Origin: Rhodocyclales bacterium | GTDB lineage: Bacteria > Pseudomonadota > Gammaproteobacteria > Burkholderiales > Rhodocyclaceae | DNA length: 64,000 bases | Assembly: GCA_003105015.1 (NCBI GenBank) | Contig: PQAF01000018.1 | Coordinates: 1 to 64,000, forward strand | Reading direction: 5' to 3' | Part shown: positions 8,378 through 16,679 of the stretch, in pieces | Layout: the number at the start of each line of letters is the position of its first letter | Numbering within the stretch: position 1 is the stretch's first letter | Position numbers and translations under genes: made by a program | The notes under the pieces: model-generated | Told to the model about the DNA's origin: nothing | Database searches by the model: none | The model's input: the letters and a program-made list of their open reading frames with translations, nothing else

Positions 8378-8655
8378 CGCTCTATCCATTGATCAGAAAC
8401 GAGAGTTTTTCCTGCGGTCGTATTATCGGATTCGCAGAAGCGAGGCGGTGTAGGCTGGGGATATGTCGCAACGACAGATCGAATAGAGTCGGGCTATCGA
8501 TTACGCTACCAATTGGGAGTGTTTCGAAACAGTAAATCGCAAAAAAGTCCTGCATGCGCAGCCGCCTCATAATCAGAATTCCCAGACAGATCCACTTGGA
8601 TTGCTTAGTGATTTGTGGCGATTGATCAAACGCTGGGTTGGTTATTGAAACGTAA
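8378..8655. other. Non-coding stretch, no gene recognised
   Basis: Short open frames exist on both strands but none has a ribosome-binding site plus a family resemblance. It forms the first part of a 700-base gap between the restriction-modification genes and the convergent ImmA operon. Confidence 0.4.
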
Positions 8656-8856
8656 GCGTCCGGCACCGGCCGTCTTGACGCTCACATTGATTCCTCAGAG
8701 AGCTTCGTTAATGCGCTGCCTGGAGTGCAAGTTCGCCTTTACCATCACATCTGGGATAAACCCCGCCTTCCACATGCTGGTGTTGAAAGACACCTGATCG
8801 CTATCTCGATCATCACCAACGCAGAGAGGGCGTTTCGGCGCTTAGCTGTCGAGTGA
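8656..8856 (+). pseudogene. Possible C-terminal gene fragment
   Basis: A 66-codon frame without an evident start ends in TGA at 8854. It reads like real protein in its second half (VRLYHHIWDKPRLPHAG, then IAISIITNAERAFRRLAVE). I do not recognise the family. The lack of a start and the surrounding gap suggest the remnant of a deleted gene. Confidence 0.3.
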
Positions 8857-9074
8857 TCTTGGTGCTTAGAACAAGACGGCCTTCATCTCGCGCGCAAATT
8901 CAGGGAGTCATTGGCGCATAACGAGGATGCGCTAACTCAGGCGCCTTGTCACTTGGCCAGACACCACATGCGACTCTGCTATATAGCTTCCCGTGGGCGC
9001 CCATCAAAAACCTCCCTTGACAGCGCTAGGCGAACGAACTTTCACTAATTAGAAGGCGGGTTCCGATATTGCAC
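8857..9074. other. Non-coding stretch between convergent units
   Basis: Nothing recognisable. It separates the rightward restriction-modification unit from the 3' end of the leftward ImmA operon. Confidence 0.4.
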
Positions 9075-10046
9075 TCAAACCTCAAGTAGACATAGTTCTT
9101 CCAGACGTATCGCCATCGCTTCGGTCGATACTCCGAACTGACTTGCCAACGACACAAAGTGAGTGCCGTTATAACTTTCCGCGCCAGCGAGGATTCTCGA
9201 TAAGTCACGAACCGTTTTGCGGTCACATTTCAAATTCAAAGAATTTCCCCTGGTAAGCGCAAAGGCTGTCTCCTCATTAAGAGAAAATACCTCAGCAGCA
9301 AAAAGCTGTTTAAAGCGCGCCCTGACAAGTTTCCCAGGCATCAGGAAATACGAAGCAAACTTGTCGGCTTCGAGCTCGACAGTATCGCGCGCTATTGTGG
9401 TCCCGTTTAATGGGCGATCTCGATGTAATCCTCTTGCGTCGTGCAGTAGTGCATGCCCCAATTCATGGGCTGCTGTGAATTTACGAACATCCTGAGGGAA
9501 CTGCCGGGAAATCCTGACCAGCTTGACAGTGTCGTCGATTAATCCGGCGACTTCGATTTGTTTGCCATCACTGAAGTATTGACCGAGTGTTTCAGCAAGG
9601 TCGTAGTCGAATTCAATAAGTCGAAAGGCTGCGGATGGTTCCAGGACATCGATCGGATCGGATATCCGTGTATCAACCCAAATTTTGTCTCGATCCTGCC
9701 ACATTAGTCTTTGGAGGTCTGTGGCAACTCGCTCGATTTCGATGTTTGTGTGACGAGAATGTCCTTTGGTGTTCCTCAACAAAGCGGCATACCCACCGGG
9801 AACCTTCGACCGGAGTTTGGGGAAGGCCTTGTCTTGGATAGAAGCGGTATTGCTGCTGTTAGTAACCTTGCTGGCTGCTGACACCAGTACGGTTTCCTCG
9901 GTGGGAAGCAGGGCGCTGTATGCGCCTGTATCGTTTAGATAGGCGTACGGATTCTGAAGCAACTGGCGACTTGCAGTGATCCGCTTCCCCAAGTGTTTGG
10001 CCGCTACATGACTAGCCGATTCTGTTGTTGAAAACTTAGATACCAT
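9075..10046 (-). CDS. ImmA/IrrE family metallopeptidase
   Basis: 323 residues. The zinc motif AAHELGHALLHD places HELGH at about 194-198, and the third-ligand region VELEADKFASYFLMP follows at about 223, the M78 (ImmA/IrrE) signature. The N-terminal 120 residues have no recognised domain and there is no HTH. Such peptidases typically cleave a partner repressor in response to DNA damage or another signal. It lies 48 bases after an HTH-ImmA fusion gene, and two M78 peptidases in one operon is uncommon. Its substrate may be the HTH protein or the small upstream protein; that is inference. Confidence 0.85.
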   Translation of the reverse strand: MVSKFSTTESASHVAAKHLGKRITASRQLLQNPYAYLNDTGAYSALLPTEETVLVSAASKVTNSSNTASIQDKAFPKLRSKVPGGYAALLRNTKGHSRHTNIEIERVATDLQRLMWQDRDKIWVDTRISDPIDVLEPSAAFRLIEFDYDLAETLGQYFSDGKQIEVAGLIDDTVKLVRISRQFPQDVRKFTAAHELGHALLHDARGLHRDRPLNGTTIARDTVELEADKFASYFLMPGKLVRARFKQLFAAEVFSLNEETAFALTRGNSLNLKCDRKTVRDLSRILAGAESYNGTHFVSLASQFGVSTEAMAIRLEELCLLEV

Positions 10047-10094
10047 GTCCGTACCCCTTTCCTTGAAAAGCCATATAGAGCTGTCCTTAGAAAA

Positions 10095-11303
10095 CTAGGA
10101 TTTTCGGTGGGATGCCATGTCGACTACCTCAGCTTTGGCATTTTCGCCTCCCGGTTCGGCTGTATCTTTGGTGGACCGCAGGCGTAAGGTAACCACTTTG
10201 TTATCTGAACCACGTAGATAATTCTCGGGCAGTCCGCAGAGTCGCTCAATGTCTGCAGGAAAGAGCCCTACTTCAGAAACAATACGTCCATGATCAAACC
10301 CCCCCTCTTCAAGAAGCAGTTTGACAGCGCGGCTCATAAGTCGAGTTTCTTCGAAGACAATCTTTTCGTCCCCAGGTTCTCCACGTCGCCAACCGCGCGC
10401 ACTGTAATTCTTCCATAGTCGTGTTGCATATTCTTCGCTTATGATACCCAATTGTTTCGATCGAAAAATCATGGCTCCTATTGAAACCTTCCAACGAGGT
10501 TTCATGGCTAAGAACGTTTCTAGCGATGGAGTCGCCACCTCGGAAGCAAACGATTCCGCTGGAAGCAGAAATGCGGACGCAAACAGATTAGCCTGGCGTT
10601 CGATCTCGGAATACCGCGAATTGAACTCAACATCATCTAGATGCCGATGTAAGACAAGGTGCCCAAGCTCGTGAGCAGCATCAAAACGATGCCTCGTGCT
10701 GTTGGCCTTGTCGCGCGCAAGAAAAACATACGGGCGGGCATCACAATCGAACCATTTCGAGACACCGTCCATGTTGGTGTAACCAAGCTCTTCTCCTGAA
10801 ATCACGACCCCGGCGTTTTCCATCGCCAGAATCACATCGGTTATGGGACCTACGCCCAACTTCCAATGCTTCCGCAGATTGAGCGCGATTGTCTCTATAT
10901 CTTCGTCGCGGATTGTCAGGTAATCCTTGGCGTTCTCGGAAGGGACATTTACCGTTGGCCACTCAACCCATTCCTGGAAAACTTGGCTCGCTTCGCAAAG
11001 ATACTCGAGACGGGTCTTGGCAATATTCCGTGCCGTGCGTGTGATTGCGGCTTTGCTACGGAAAAAGTATGGCCTATCGCCATAGGCCACTATAGGCCGT
11101 AAGAACCAGCTTGCGGGCACTGCCAGATGTCGTTCGAGACTTTCTAGAGCATCCGGTTCTGGGAATTGATCCCCCTTTTCCCAGCGCGATATAGCTCCTG
11201 AAGAACGTCCAATTAGATTTGCCAACGTCGTCTGCGTCATGGCTCGCCCTTCCCGGGCTTGAACCAAACGCGCACCTTGAAAACCAGTTACGCCTTTTCT
11301 CAT
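10095..11303 (-). CDS. HTH-Xre regulator fused to ImmA/IrrE metallopeptidase
   Basis: 402 residues. An Xre-type HTH lies at about 8-60 (TQTTLANLIGRSSGAISRWE is the helix-turn-helix core). A peptidase M78 domain has HELGH at 211-215 and a glutamate-containing segment (SEIERQANLFASAFLLP) at about 232-248. The C-terminal 100 residues are unassigned. Architecturally it is a repressor carrying its own protease domain, as in several toxin-antitoxin-like and prophage regulators. GGGGA precedes the ATG. It lies 34 bases after the 212-residue gene and 48 bases before the second peptidase gene, so the three form one operon. Confidence 0.88.
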   Translation of the reverse strand: MRKGVTGFQGARLVQAREGRAMTQTTLANLIGRSSGAISRWEKGDQFPEPDALESLERHLAVPASWFLRPIVAYGDRPYFFRSKAAITRTARNIAKTRLEYLCEASQVFQEWVEWPTVNVPSENAKDYLTIRDEDIETIALNLRKHWKLGVGPITDVILAMENAGVVISGEELGYTNMDGVSKWFDCDARPYVFLARDKANSTRHRFDAAHELGHLVLHRHLDDVEFNSRYSEIERQANLFASAFLLPAESFASEVATPSLETFLAMKPRWKVSIGAMIFRSKQLGIISEEYATRLWKNYSARGWRRGEPGDEKIVFEETRLMSRAVKLLLEEGGFDHGRIVSEVGLFPADIERLCGLPENYLRGSDNKVVTLRLRSTKDTAEPGGENAKAEVVDMASHRKS

Positions 11304-11337
11304 GGTCGTCCCCTATGATTGTCGTTGATCAGAAGGG

Positions 11338-11976
11338 TTACCCTGCTTCTGCATCCTTGAGCTTCTTTTTCAGCGTTACAAGCGCGCGGTCAGGCACAGT
11401 CGTTTCGGTCTTGGCCGTAAACGCAGCCATTACGGATTCGATTGGTTCGAACAAGTGCCACTCCTTGAAGTTCGAAAATGGGACACCAACACAAATCTTG
11501 GCTGGCATATCTTGCGGTGCCCGTAAATGGGGGTTAACTGTGACCAGAAAAACCCCCAACCCTTCAGTCCCCCGATCAACTGGAGGGCTAAATAGGTCGA
11601 AGTTGATTGGTTCCAGACGTGAGTTCAGTGCGGCGATGGCACGCCGATGCTTTGCCGCTCTAGGTATTCGGTTCGAGAAATTCACCGAAATCCGGCCATA
11701 TACGATGCCTTGGGCGCTAACCAAGGTATAAAACTCGCCCTTCGGATCCGTCTGTGCGGCCAAACCAACGAGGCCTGCGTTTTGAGCCGCGGTCCTTAGC
11801 GCTTCATTCTGTCGGTAATGGCGTACTTGTCCCTGCACTCGCCGATGCTCAGGATGCTCGTAGGTGGACGCCTCTCGATGGGCTTGCGAATATGCAGCCT
11901 CAAGCCCCTCTACCGCAAGTTGAAGGAAATTACGTGGGGTGCAGGAAACAATGTAATCCATCAGATCGACAGTCAT
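11338..11976 (-). CDS. Hypothetical protein, first gene of the ImmA operon
   Basis: 212 residues, no signal peptide or membrane segment, and I do not recognise the family. Residues 1-60 look helical, and the middle (GEFYTLVSAQGIVYGRISVNFS) looks like a beta-rich core. No clear Shine-Dalgarno lies before the ATG at 11976, so initiation may be leaderless or at the ATG at 11961. As the first gene of an operon with two metallopeptidases, one with an Xre domain, it could be the effector or a substrate; this is speculation. Confidence 0.6.
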   Translation of the reverse strand: MTVDLMDYIVSCTPRNFLQLAVEGLEAAYSQAHREASTYEHPEHRRVQGQVRHYRQNEALRTAAQNAGLVGLAAQTDPKGEFYTLVSAQGIVYGRISVNFSNRIPRAAKHRRAIAALNSRLEPINFDLFSPPVDRGTEGLGVFLVTVNPHLRAPQDMPAKICVGVPFSNFKEWHLFEPIESVMAAFTAKTETTVPDRALVTLKKKLKDAEAG

Positions 11977-12205
11977 ATGGTCATTTTGATCGAGTTTGCG
12001 TTATACGGATAATACGCAATATTTTTTGTGTTTTGAAGAGATTGTTCGGATTTACTTTGCGCACCATTTGGGCTTTGTGTCTAACTTGATGATTTGTTTG
12101 ATTATTCATGCTGGGTATGGATTTGTGCAGAGGGCAACCGCTATTGGCCTAGCTAGATCATCAAGGTGAAATGGCAGGTATAACCTTGAAAATGAGGCCT
12201 TCAAT
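11977..12205. promoter_or_regulatory. Divergent control region with candidate Xre operator
   Basis: This AT-rich region separates the leftward ImmA operon from the rightward 525-residue gene. A near-palindrome has perfect 6-base arms TTGCGT (11996-12001) and ACGCAA (12014-12019), and lies 20 to 43 bases upstream of the leftward operon. On the reverse strand it also contains TATTAT, a possible -10 element. It is a natural binding site for the HTH-Xre protein, which might control both directions. Confidence 0.45.
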
Positions 12206-13783
12206 ATGAGCCGCTCGATGCCAACTGATAAGCCAGAAAACGCCGCCGCCCCTGTCGGAATTTTCGACCTATCAAATGCTCATGGCGTCAATGAATCGGA
12301 GCGGCTTCTCATGCGGCTTTGCCGCAAGTCGTTCCTGAGCCTTTGGGCGCACGCAAACCTCCATACAGCGCAGGATATGCGCCAACGCAAGGGTAGTGCC
12401 AAGGAGTTTGCCGACGTGCTGGTGGTCTTCGGAAACGATGTCATCATCTTTTCCGACAAGCACATTGAATTTCAGCAAGACCAGGATCTTGAGATCGCCT
12501 GGCCAAGATGGTTCAGGCGGGCAATCGTTGATTCTGCCAAGCAACTTCATGGTGCGCTAAGTTGGTTGCGCCGTTTCCCTGATCGTGTATTTCTTGATGC
12601 GTCCTGCAAACGTCCGCTGCCGGTAGCGCTCCCGTCCACTGATGTCGCACGCTATCACCTCGTTGCAGTGACCCGCGGCAGCCGTGAGGCCTGTCTCAAA
12701 CTGTTTCCAAACAGCTTCGGCACACTTCAGATCGATACCAGTATCGTAGGTGATGCCCATGGGCGGCAGCCTTTTACCATCGGCGTTCTGGATCGATCAA
12801 GGAACTTTGTCCATGTCCTTGATGAGTTCTCGCTCGAAGTGGTAATGAATGAACTGGATACCATTACCGACTTTGTCCAGTACCTTAATGCTCGCGAGTC
12901 GTTTTTATCCTCCACAGCAGTTGTGGTACGCACAGCAGGCGAGGAGCAGTTGATCGCTGCCTACATTCTGAACGGCGGTGGTAGCAAACATCCTTTTATA
13001 CCCGATGCTGCAGGTCCGAAAATGCCCGGGTTGGTCATCTTTGATGAATCGCACTATCCCAGCCTGATTAAGCATCCTGAATATCAGGAAAAGCGGCGGC
13101 AGGACAAAATCAGTCATGCTTGGGACGACTTGATCGAGCGGTTTATCCGTCTCGGCGATCCAAAATTGGTGCACCCGGGGTTCGAGCAGCCAAACCATGA
13201 GACGGAAAAAGCTCTTCGCATCATGGCCGCCGAACCGCGCTTCAGACGCCACCTATTGATTGAGTCGATGGGAGAAATGTTGGCGGCTGCATTAGAGCAG
13301 CCTGGTCGTAGGCGTGCGCGGTTATTCTCGACAAGGGAGCAGCCTGACCTCGTCTACATATTCCTAGCGATGCCCAAATTGAAGACTGAGAGCTTTGTTG
13401 AGTATCGGAGGCACCGCGTTGCCTTGCTGCATGCGTACTGTCGCGTCGCCAAACTACGCTTTGCCCATGCGGATACCTTTGTTGCGCTCGGAATTGATCA
13501 TCCCGTAAGGGACTACGAATTGTCGTCGGAAGACGTGATCGTATTCACCTGCCATGAATACACCCCAGAGGAGAGGGCTGAGGCTGAATATTTTCAACGA
13601 GAAACAGGGATCCTTGGGGATGGGCTCTCGATGAAAGAGGGATACGCTACCAAATTTCCAGTGATCAACAGCTCGCAGTCCAAACAGGGGCCTAAGAAGA
13701 TTAAACGAGCTGACAGCCTTCGTCGCCAGAAAAAACGTAAAGCAAAACTTGCAAAGGCAGCGCGACGTATGAACCGCAGATAG
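12206..13783 (+). CDS. Uncharacterised 525-residue protein with possible nuclease-like N-terminus
   Basis: No family is recognised with certainty. Around residues 67-85, KEFADVLVVFGNDVIIFSDK resembles the core strands of PD-(D/E)xK or NERD-like nuclease folds (acidic residue, hydrophobic strand, then SDK), but the spacing of the acidic residue to the lysine is not canonical. The rest is soluble mixed alpha/beta. The last 30 residues are strongly basic (KRQKKRKAKLAKAARRMNRR is typical of the tail composition), suggesting nucleic-acid contact. It is transcribed away from the ImmA operon and shares its control region, so the four genes may be a functional unit. Confidence 0.6.
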   Translation: MSRSMPTDKPENAAAPVGIFDLSNAHGVNESERLLMRLCRKSFLSLWAHANLHTAQDMRQRKGSAKEFADVLVVFGNDVIIFSDKHIEFQQDQDLEIAWPRWFRRAIVDSAKQLHGALSWLRRFPDRVFLDASCKRPLPVALPSTDVARYHLVAVTRGSREACLKLFPNSFGTLQIDTSIVGDAHGRQPFTIGVLDRSRNFVHVLDEFSLEVVMNELDTITDFVQYLNARESFLSSTAVVVRTAGEEQLIAAYILNGGGSKHPFIPDAAGPKMPGLVIFDESHYPSLIKHPEYQEKRRQDKISHAWDDLIERFIRLGDPKLVHPGFEQPNHETEKALRIMAAEPRFRRHLLIESMGEMLAAALEQPGRRRARLFSTREQPDLVYIFLAMPKLKTESFVEYRRHRVALLHAYCRVAKLRFAHADTFVALGIDHPVRDYELSSEDVIVFTCHEYTPEERAEAEYFQRETGILGDGLSMKEGYATKFPVINSSQSKQGPKKIKRADSLRRQKKRKAKLAKAARRMNRR

Positions 13784-13850
13784 TAAAGTAATCAATCTGT
13801 TTACATCCCGACGGAGGATGCGTTAAGAATAAGTTAGAGCAAGGATTATT

Positions 13851-13990
13851 CGCGGCAAGGTTATGTTTCCATAAACGAGAAATCGGCAAGGAAATGCTTC
13901 TCTCACAGGTGAGAGAAACCGCCCAGAGGGATGCGGTTCATCACATTTCGGCAACGAAATGGTTCCGATGAGCGGCAAGGATAAGGTTCC
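13851..13990 (+). repeat. Four short direct repeats with hairpins at the island/core junction
   Basis: CGGCAAGG (or CGGCAACG) followed by an AT-rich run begins at 13853, 13884, 13949 and 13973; longer matches look like CGGCAAGGAWATGGTT. Between them, TTCTCTCAC (13898-13906) pairs with GTGAGAGAA (13909-13917), and AACCGC (13917-13922) pairs with GCGGTT (13933-13938). The hairpins lie between convergent genes and may end transcription. The block coincides with the switch from AT-rich to GC-rich DNA. Confidence 0.45.
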
Positions 13991-14072
13991 CGGGACACCG
14001 CAGGGGTTGGCTTTTTCCATTTTGGAATCCGGTTCAGCCGGACGGGGCGGTTTCGTTCGCCAGGTGTTTTGG

Positions 14073-15932
14073 TCAGAGCTTGGAAAACGACTGCGTCGCC
14101 CCCGGAAGAACGCGCAGCCGCCATTCCTGCTTGAGTTCAGCCGCGACGTCATCGATGGCGTTCCGGTTCTCCGCAGGATCGGCGCCCAGGTCGTAAGCAT
14201 GCTCGGCGCTGGTTCTGGCATCGATCCAGTATTTCCATGGCCGTCCCGGTTGCTGGTGGTCGACCAGCCCGACCTTGGCGCCTTGCTGGAAGAAACTGAA
14301 GGACGCCAATCCGGGCTGCTGCAGCGGCTGCCCGATCCAGGTCCCCGGTATCGGCATGCCGAGTTCGGCCAGGATGGTGGGAGCGATGTCCACCTGGGCG
14401 GCCATGCGCTTGCCGGCGAACGGCGCGGACGGCTGGTAGCCATAGGACAGGAACAGCAGCGGCACCCGCAGGGCGGGTTCGTCCACGCTGTTGCCATGCC
14501 CGAAGATGCCGTGCTCGCCCAAATGTTCGCCGTGGTCGGCGGTGATCACGACCAGGGCTTCGCGCAGGTAACCCTTGCGGCCGAGGATGTCCAGAAGGCT
14601 GGCGATGGCGATATCGACCTGAATCACTCCGTTGTCGTAAAAATTCAGGGTGCCTTCACTGGGACCGTCGAGCCCGCTGCGCACGCCCGTTCTGGCGTAA
14701 TTCGTCACCGGCTGGTAGCGCAGGGCGTCGGGGTGGCGCTTGCCCAGCGGGTGGGCCGACATCAGGTGAAACTGCATCATGACGGGCGTTCCGTCCCAGG
14801 ACGCAAAGCCGGCCAGGCGGTCGCTGACCAGCCGGTCGTCGTTCATGTAGTAGCCCTGCGCCGACGAGCCGTCGAAATAGCTGTCAACCTTGCCGTAGGA
14901 TTCTCTGAGACCGTAGAAATTGGTGTGGTCGCCGCCGAGGATCATGTGGATGCGGTAGCCGTGCTGCACCAGCACCTGCTGCAGGGTGAAGGGCCGCGAG
15001 GAGAATTGATGCACGTACTTCGAGCTGGCCAGGCTCAATAGTCCGCAGGAGGATTCGCTGCAGGAGGCATGCGCGGCACCGATGTTGCGCACCAGCCCGG
15101 CCTTGGCCAGCCGGCTCAGGTTCGGCGTGGTTTCCCGTTCGTAGCCGTTCACGCCCATGTGGTCCGGCCGCAGCGCGTCGACCACGATGAGGATCACGTT
15201 GCGGCGGGCTGCATCCGGATTCGGCTGGTAGGCGGCGCGGGCGGCGTCCTCCAGCTTGTCGCGCTTCGCGGCCTCGGCACTGTCGATGGCCTGGCTCTGG
15301 AAGGTGCGCGTCGCCTCGCGCGGGAAGAAAGTCAGGCTGACCGGTTCGGCCTGCGGAATCCAGGGACCTGCGGAAAATTCGTAAACGCCGATGGCGACGG
15401 TGCCGGAACCGGCGGCCGTGGTGAGGGCGAGTATGCTGCCGGAGAGGCGCCGCGCCAGCAGGGGCACCCAGTCGAAGCGCGCCAGGTAGAGGAATGCCAG
15501 CACCATCAGCGCGACATAGGCGCAGCCGGCCCCGGCCAGGATCGCCGTCGTTGACAGCCCGAGCGAGGCCGCCAGATCCAGCGCCTGGGCGGCATAGGTG
15601 GTGATCAGGCTCCAGGAGATGACCCTGCCCCATGAGTCGAGGCCGATGATGGTCAGCCCATAGTAGAGCAGCAGGGAAGCCGCCAGGCTGGCGGCCAGCG
15701 ATGCGCTCAGCAGGCGGGCGGCCATGCCGGGCAGCCAGCGATCCGCGGCCAGCCGCAGCATTGCCAGCGCGAGCAAGGAAAGCGCGATGAGCTGGAGGTG
15801 GGGCAGGATGGCTGCGGCGGGGGCGGCATAGCGCGTGACGTAGACCGCCAGGAAGGCGATCGGCAGGCAATACCAGAGCGCCATTTCCGACCCGAGCCGG
15901 AGGAGCAGCGAGCGCCAGTGCCGTTCAGACAT
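14073..15932 (-). CDS. Membrane-anchored sulfatase/alkaline-phosphatase superfamily protein
   Basis: 619 residues. About five hydrophobic segments occupy residues 10-200, followed by a large periplasmic domain with sulfatase-superfamily metal motifs: LIVVDALRPDHMG near residue 250, an ASCSESSCG nucleophile region, and TADHGEHLGEHG further on. This is the layout of phosphoethanolamine or phosphoglycerol transferases and membrane sulfatases; the CxPxR sulfatase signature is absent. It may modify a lipid, lipopolysaccharide core or periplasmic glycan. Its start overlaps the methyltransferase stop by 8 bases, so the two are translationally coupled. Confidence 0.8.
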   Translation of the reverse strand: MSERHWRSLLLRLGSEMALWYCLPIAFLAVYVTRYAAPAAAILPHLQLIALSLLALAMLRLAADRWLPGMAARLLSASLAASLAASLLLYYGLTIIGLDSWGRVISWSLITTYAAQALDLAASLGLSTTAILAGAGCAYVALMVLAFLYLARFDWVPLLARRLSGSILALTTAAGSGTVAIGVYEFSAGPWIPQAEPVSLTFFPREATRTFQSQAIDSAEAAKRDKLEDAARAAYQPNPDAARRNVILIVVDALRPDHMGVNGYERETTPNLSRLAKAGLVRNIGAAHASCSESSCGLLSLASSKYVHQFSSRPFTLQQVLVQHGYRIHMILGGDHTNFYGLRESYGKVDSYFDGSSAQGYYMNDDRLVSDRLAGFASWDGTPVMMQFHLMSAHPLGKRHPDALRYQPVTNYARTGVRSGLDGPSEGTLNFYDNGVIQVDIAIASLLDILGRKGYLREALVVITADHGEHLGEHGIFGHGNSVDEPALRVPLLFLSYGYQPSAPFAGKRMAAQVDIAPTILAELGMPIPGTWIGQPLQQPGLASFSFFQQGAKVGLVDHQQPGRPWKYWIDARTSAEHAYDLGADPAENRNAIDDVAAELKQEWRLRVLPGATQSFSKL

Positions 15933-16545
15933 TCCGGATCGTCACCAGCTTCGACAAGCCGAGGAAATTCACCGGCTGCACCGAGGCCACCTGCCAGCCG
16001 CGCGCGAGTATTTGCTCGTCATAGCTGAAATCGGAGCGGAAGCCGACACGGTCGGCCATCGGCCGCACGAGGCGTTCCAGCAGCCACCAGAAGCGGCTGC
16101 CGCTGAAATGGTTGAGGATGACGATGGTTCCGCCCTTGCGGCAGACCCGGCGCGCTTCGGCGATCAGGCGGTCCGGATTCGGTGTGACGGAAAGCACATA
16201 AGGCAGCGTTACGCAGTCGAAGGAGCCGTCAGGGAAATCCAGGACCTCGGCATCCATGGCCCGCAGGCGGATATGGCGATCCGGCATCTGCGCGACCCGG
16301 TGGCGTGCGAGCTCCAGCATTTCGGGGGATATGTCGATGCCGGTAACGTTTGCGGTGGAGGGGTAGCGTCCCAGGGTCAGGCCGGTACCCACGCCCATTT
16401 CCAGGATCGATCCAGGACGCAGCGAACAGACGGCGCCGGAAAGAGCGCGCCGACCCGGCTCCAGAATGGCGCCGAACAGCCTGTCGTAGATGGGTGCGTA
16501 AAACCGGTAGGTGCTGATGACGTTTTCTTGTGTTATGGACTTCAT
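15925..16545 (-). CDS. Class I SAM-dependent methyltransferase, PmtA/UbiE-like
   Basis: 206 residues. An N-terminal YRFYAPIYDRLFG is followed by the SAM site ILEMGVGTGLTLGRYP and GIDISPEML, then a post-I region DAEVLDFPDGSFDCV. This fits phosphatidylethanolamine N-methyltransferases of the PmtA type and related lipid or quinone methylases; the exact substrate is uncertain. The start at 16545 (MKSITQE) gives the usual family N-terminus. Translational overlap with the following membrane enzyme hints at a lipid or envelope role. Confidence 0.75.
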   Translation of the reverse strand: MKSITQENVISTYRFYAPIYDRLFGAILEPGRRALSGAVCSLRPGSILEMGVGTGLTLGRYPSTANVTGIDISPEMLELARHRVAQMPDRHIRLRAMDAEVLDFPDGSFDCVTLPYVLSVTPNPDRLIAEARRVCRKGGTIVILNHFSGSRFWWLLERLVRPMADRVGFRSDFSYDEQILARGWQVASVQPVNFLGLSKLVTIRNV

Positions 16546-16679
16546 GGGCAGGTGTCGTCGGCCGTGCATTCTGGATGGAATGCGCAATGATAAAGGCGTA
16601 GCGGCGAAAATAGCGGAAGTCGGTCGGGCCATCCGCCGGACGGCGGCCCCGGCGATACGGGCGGGAAGGTTAAGGGCGG

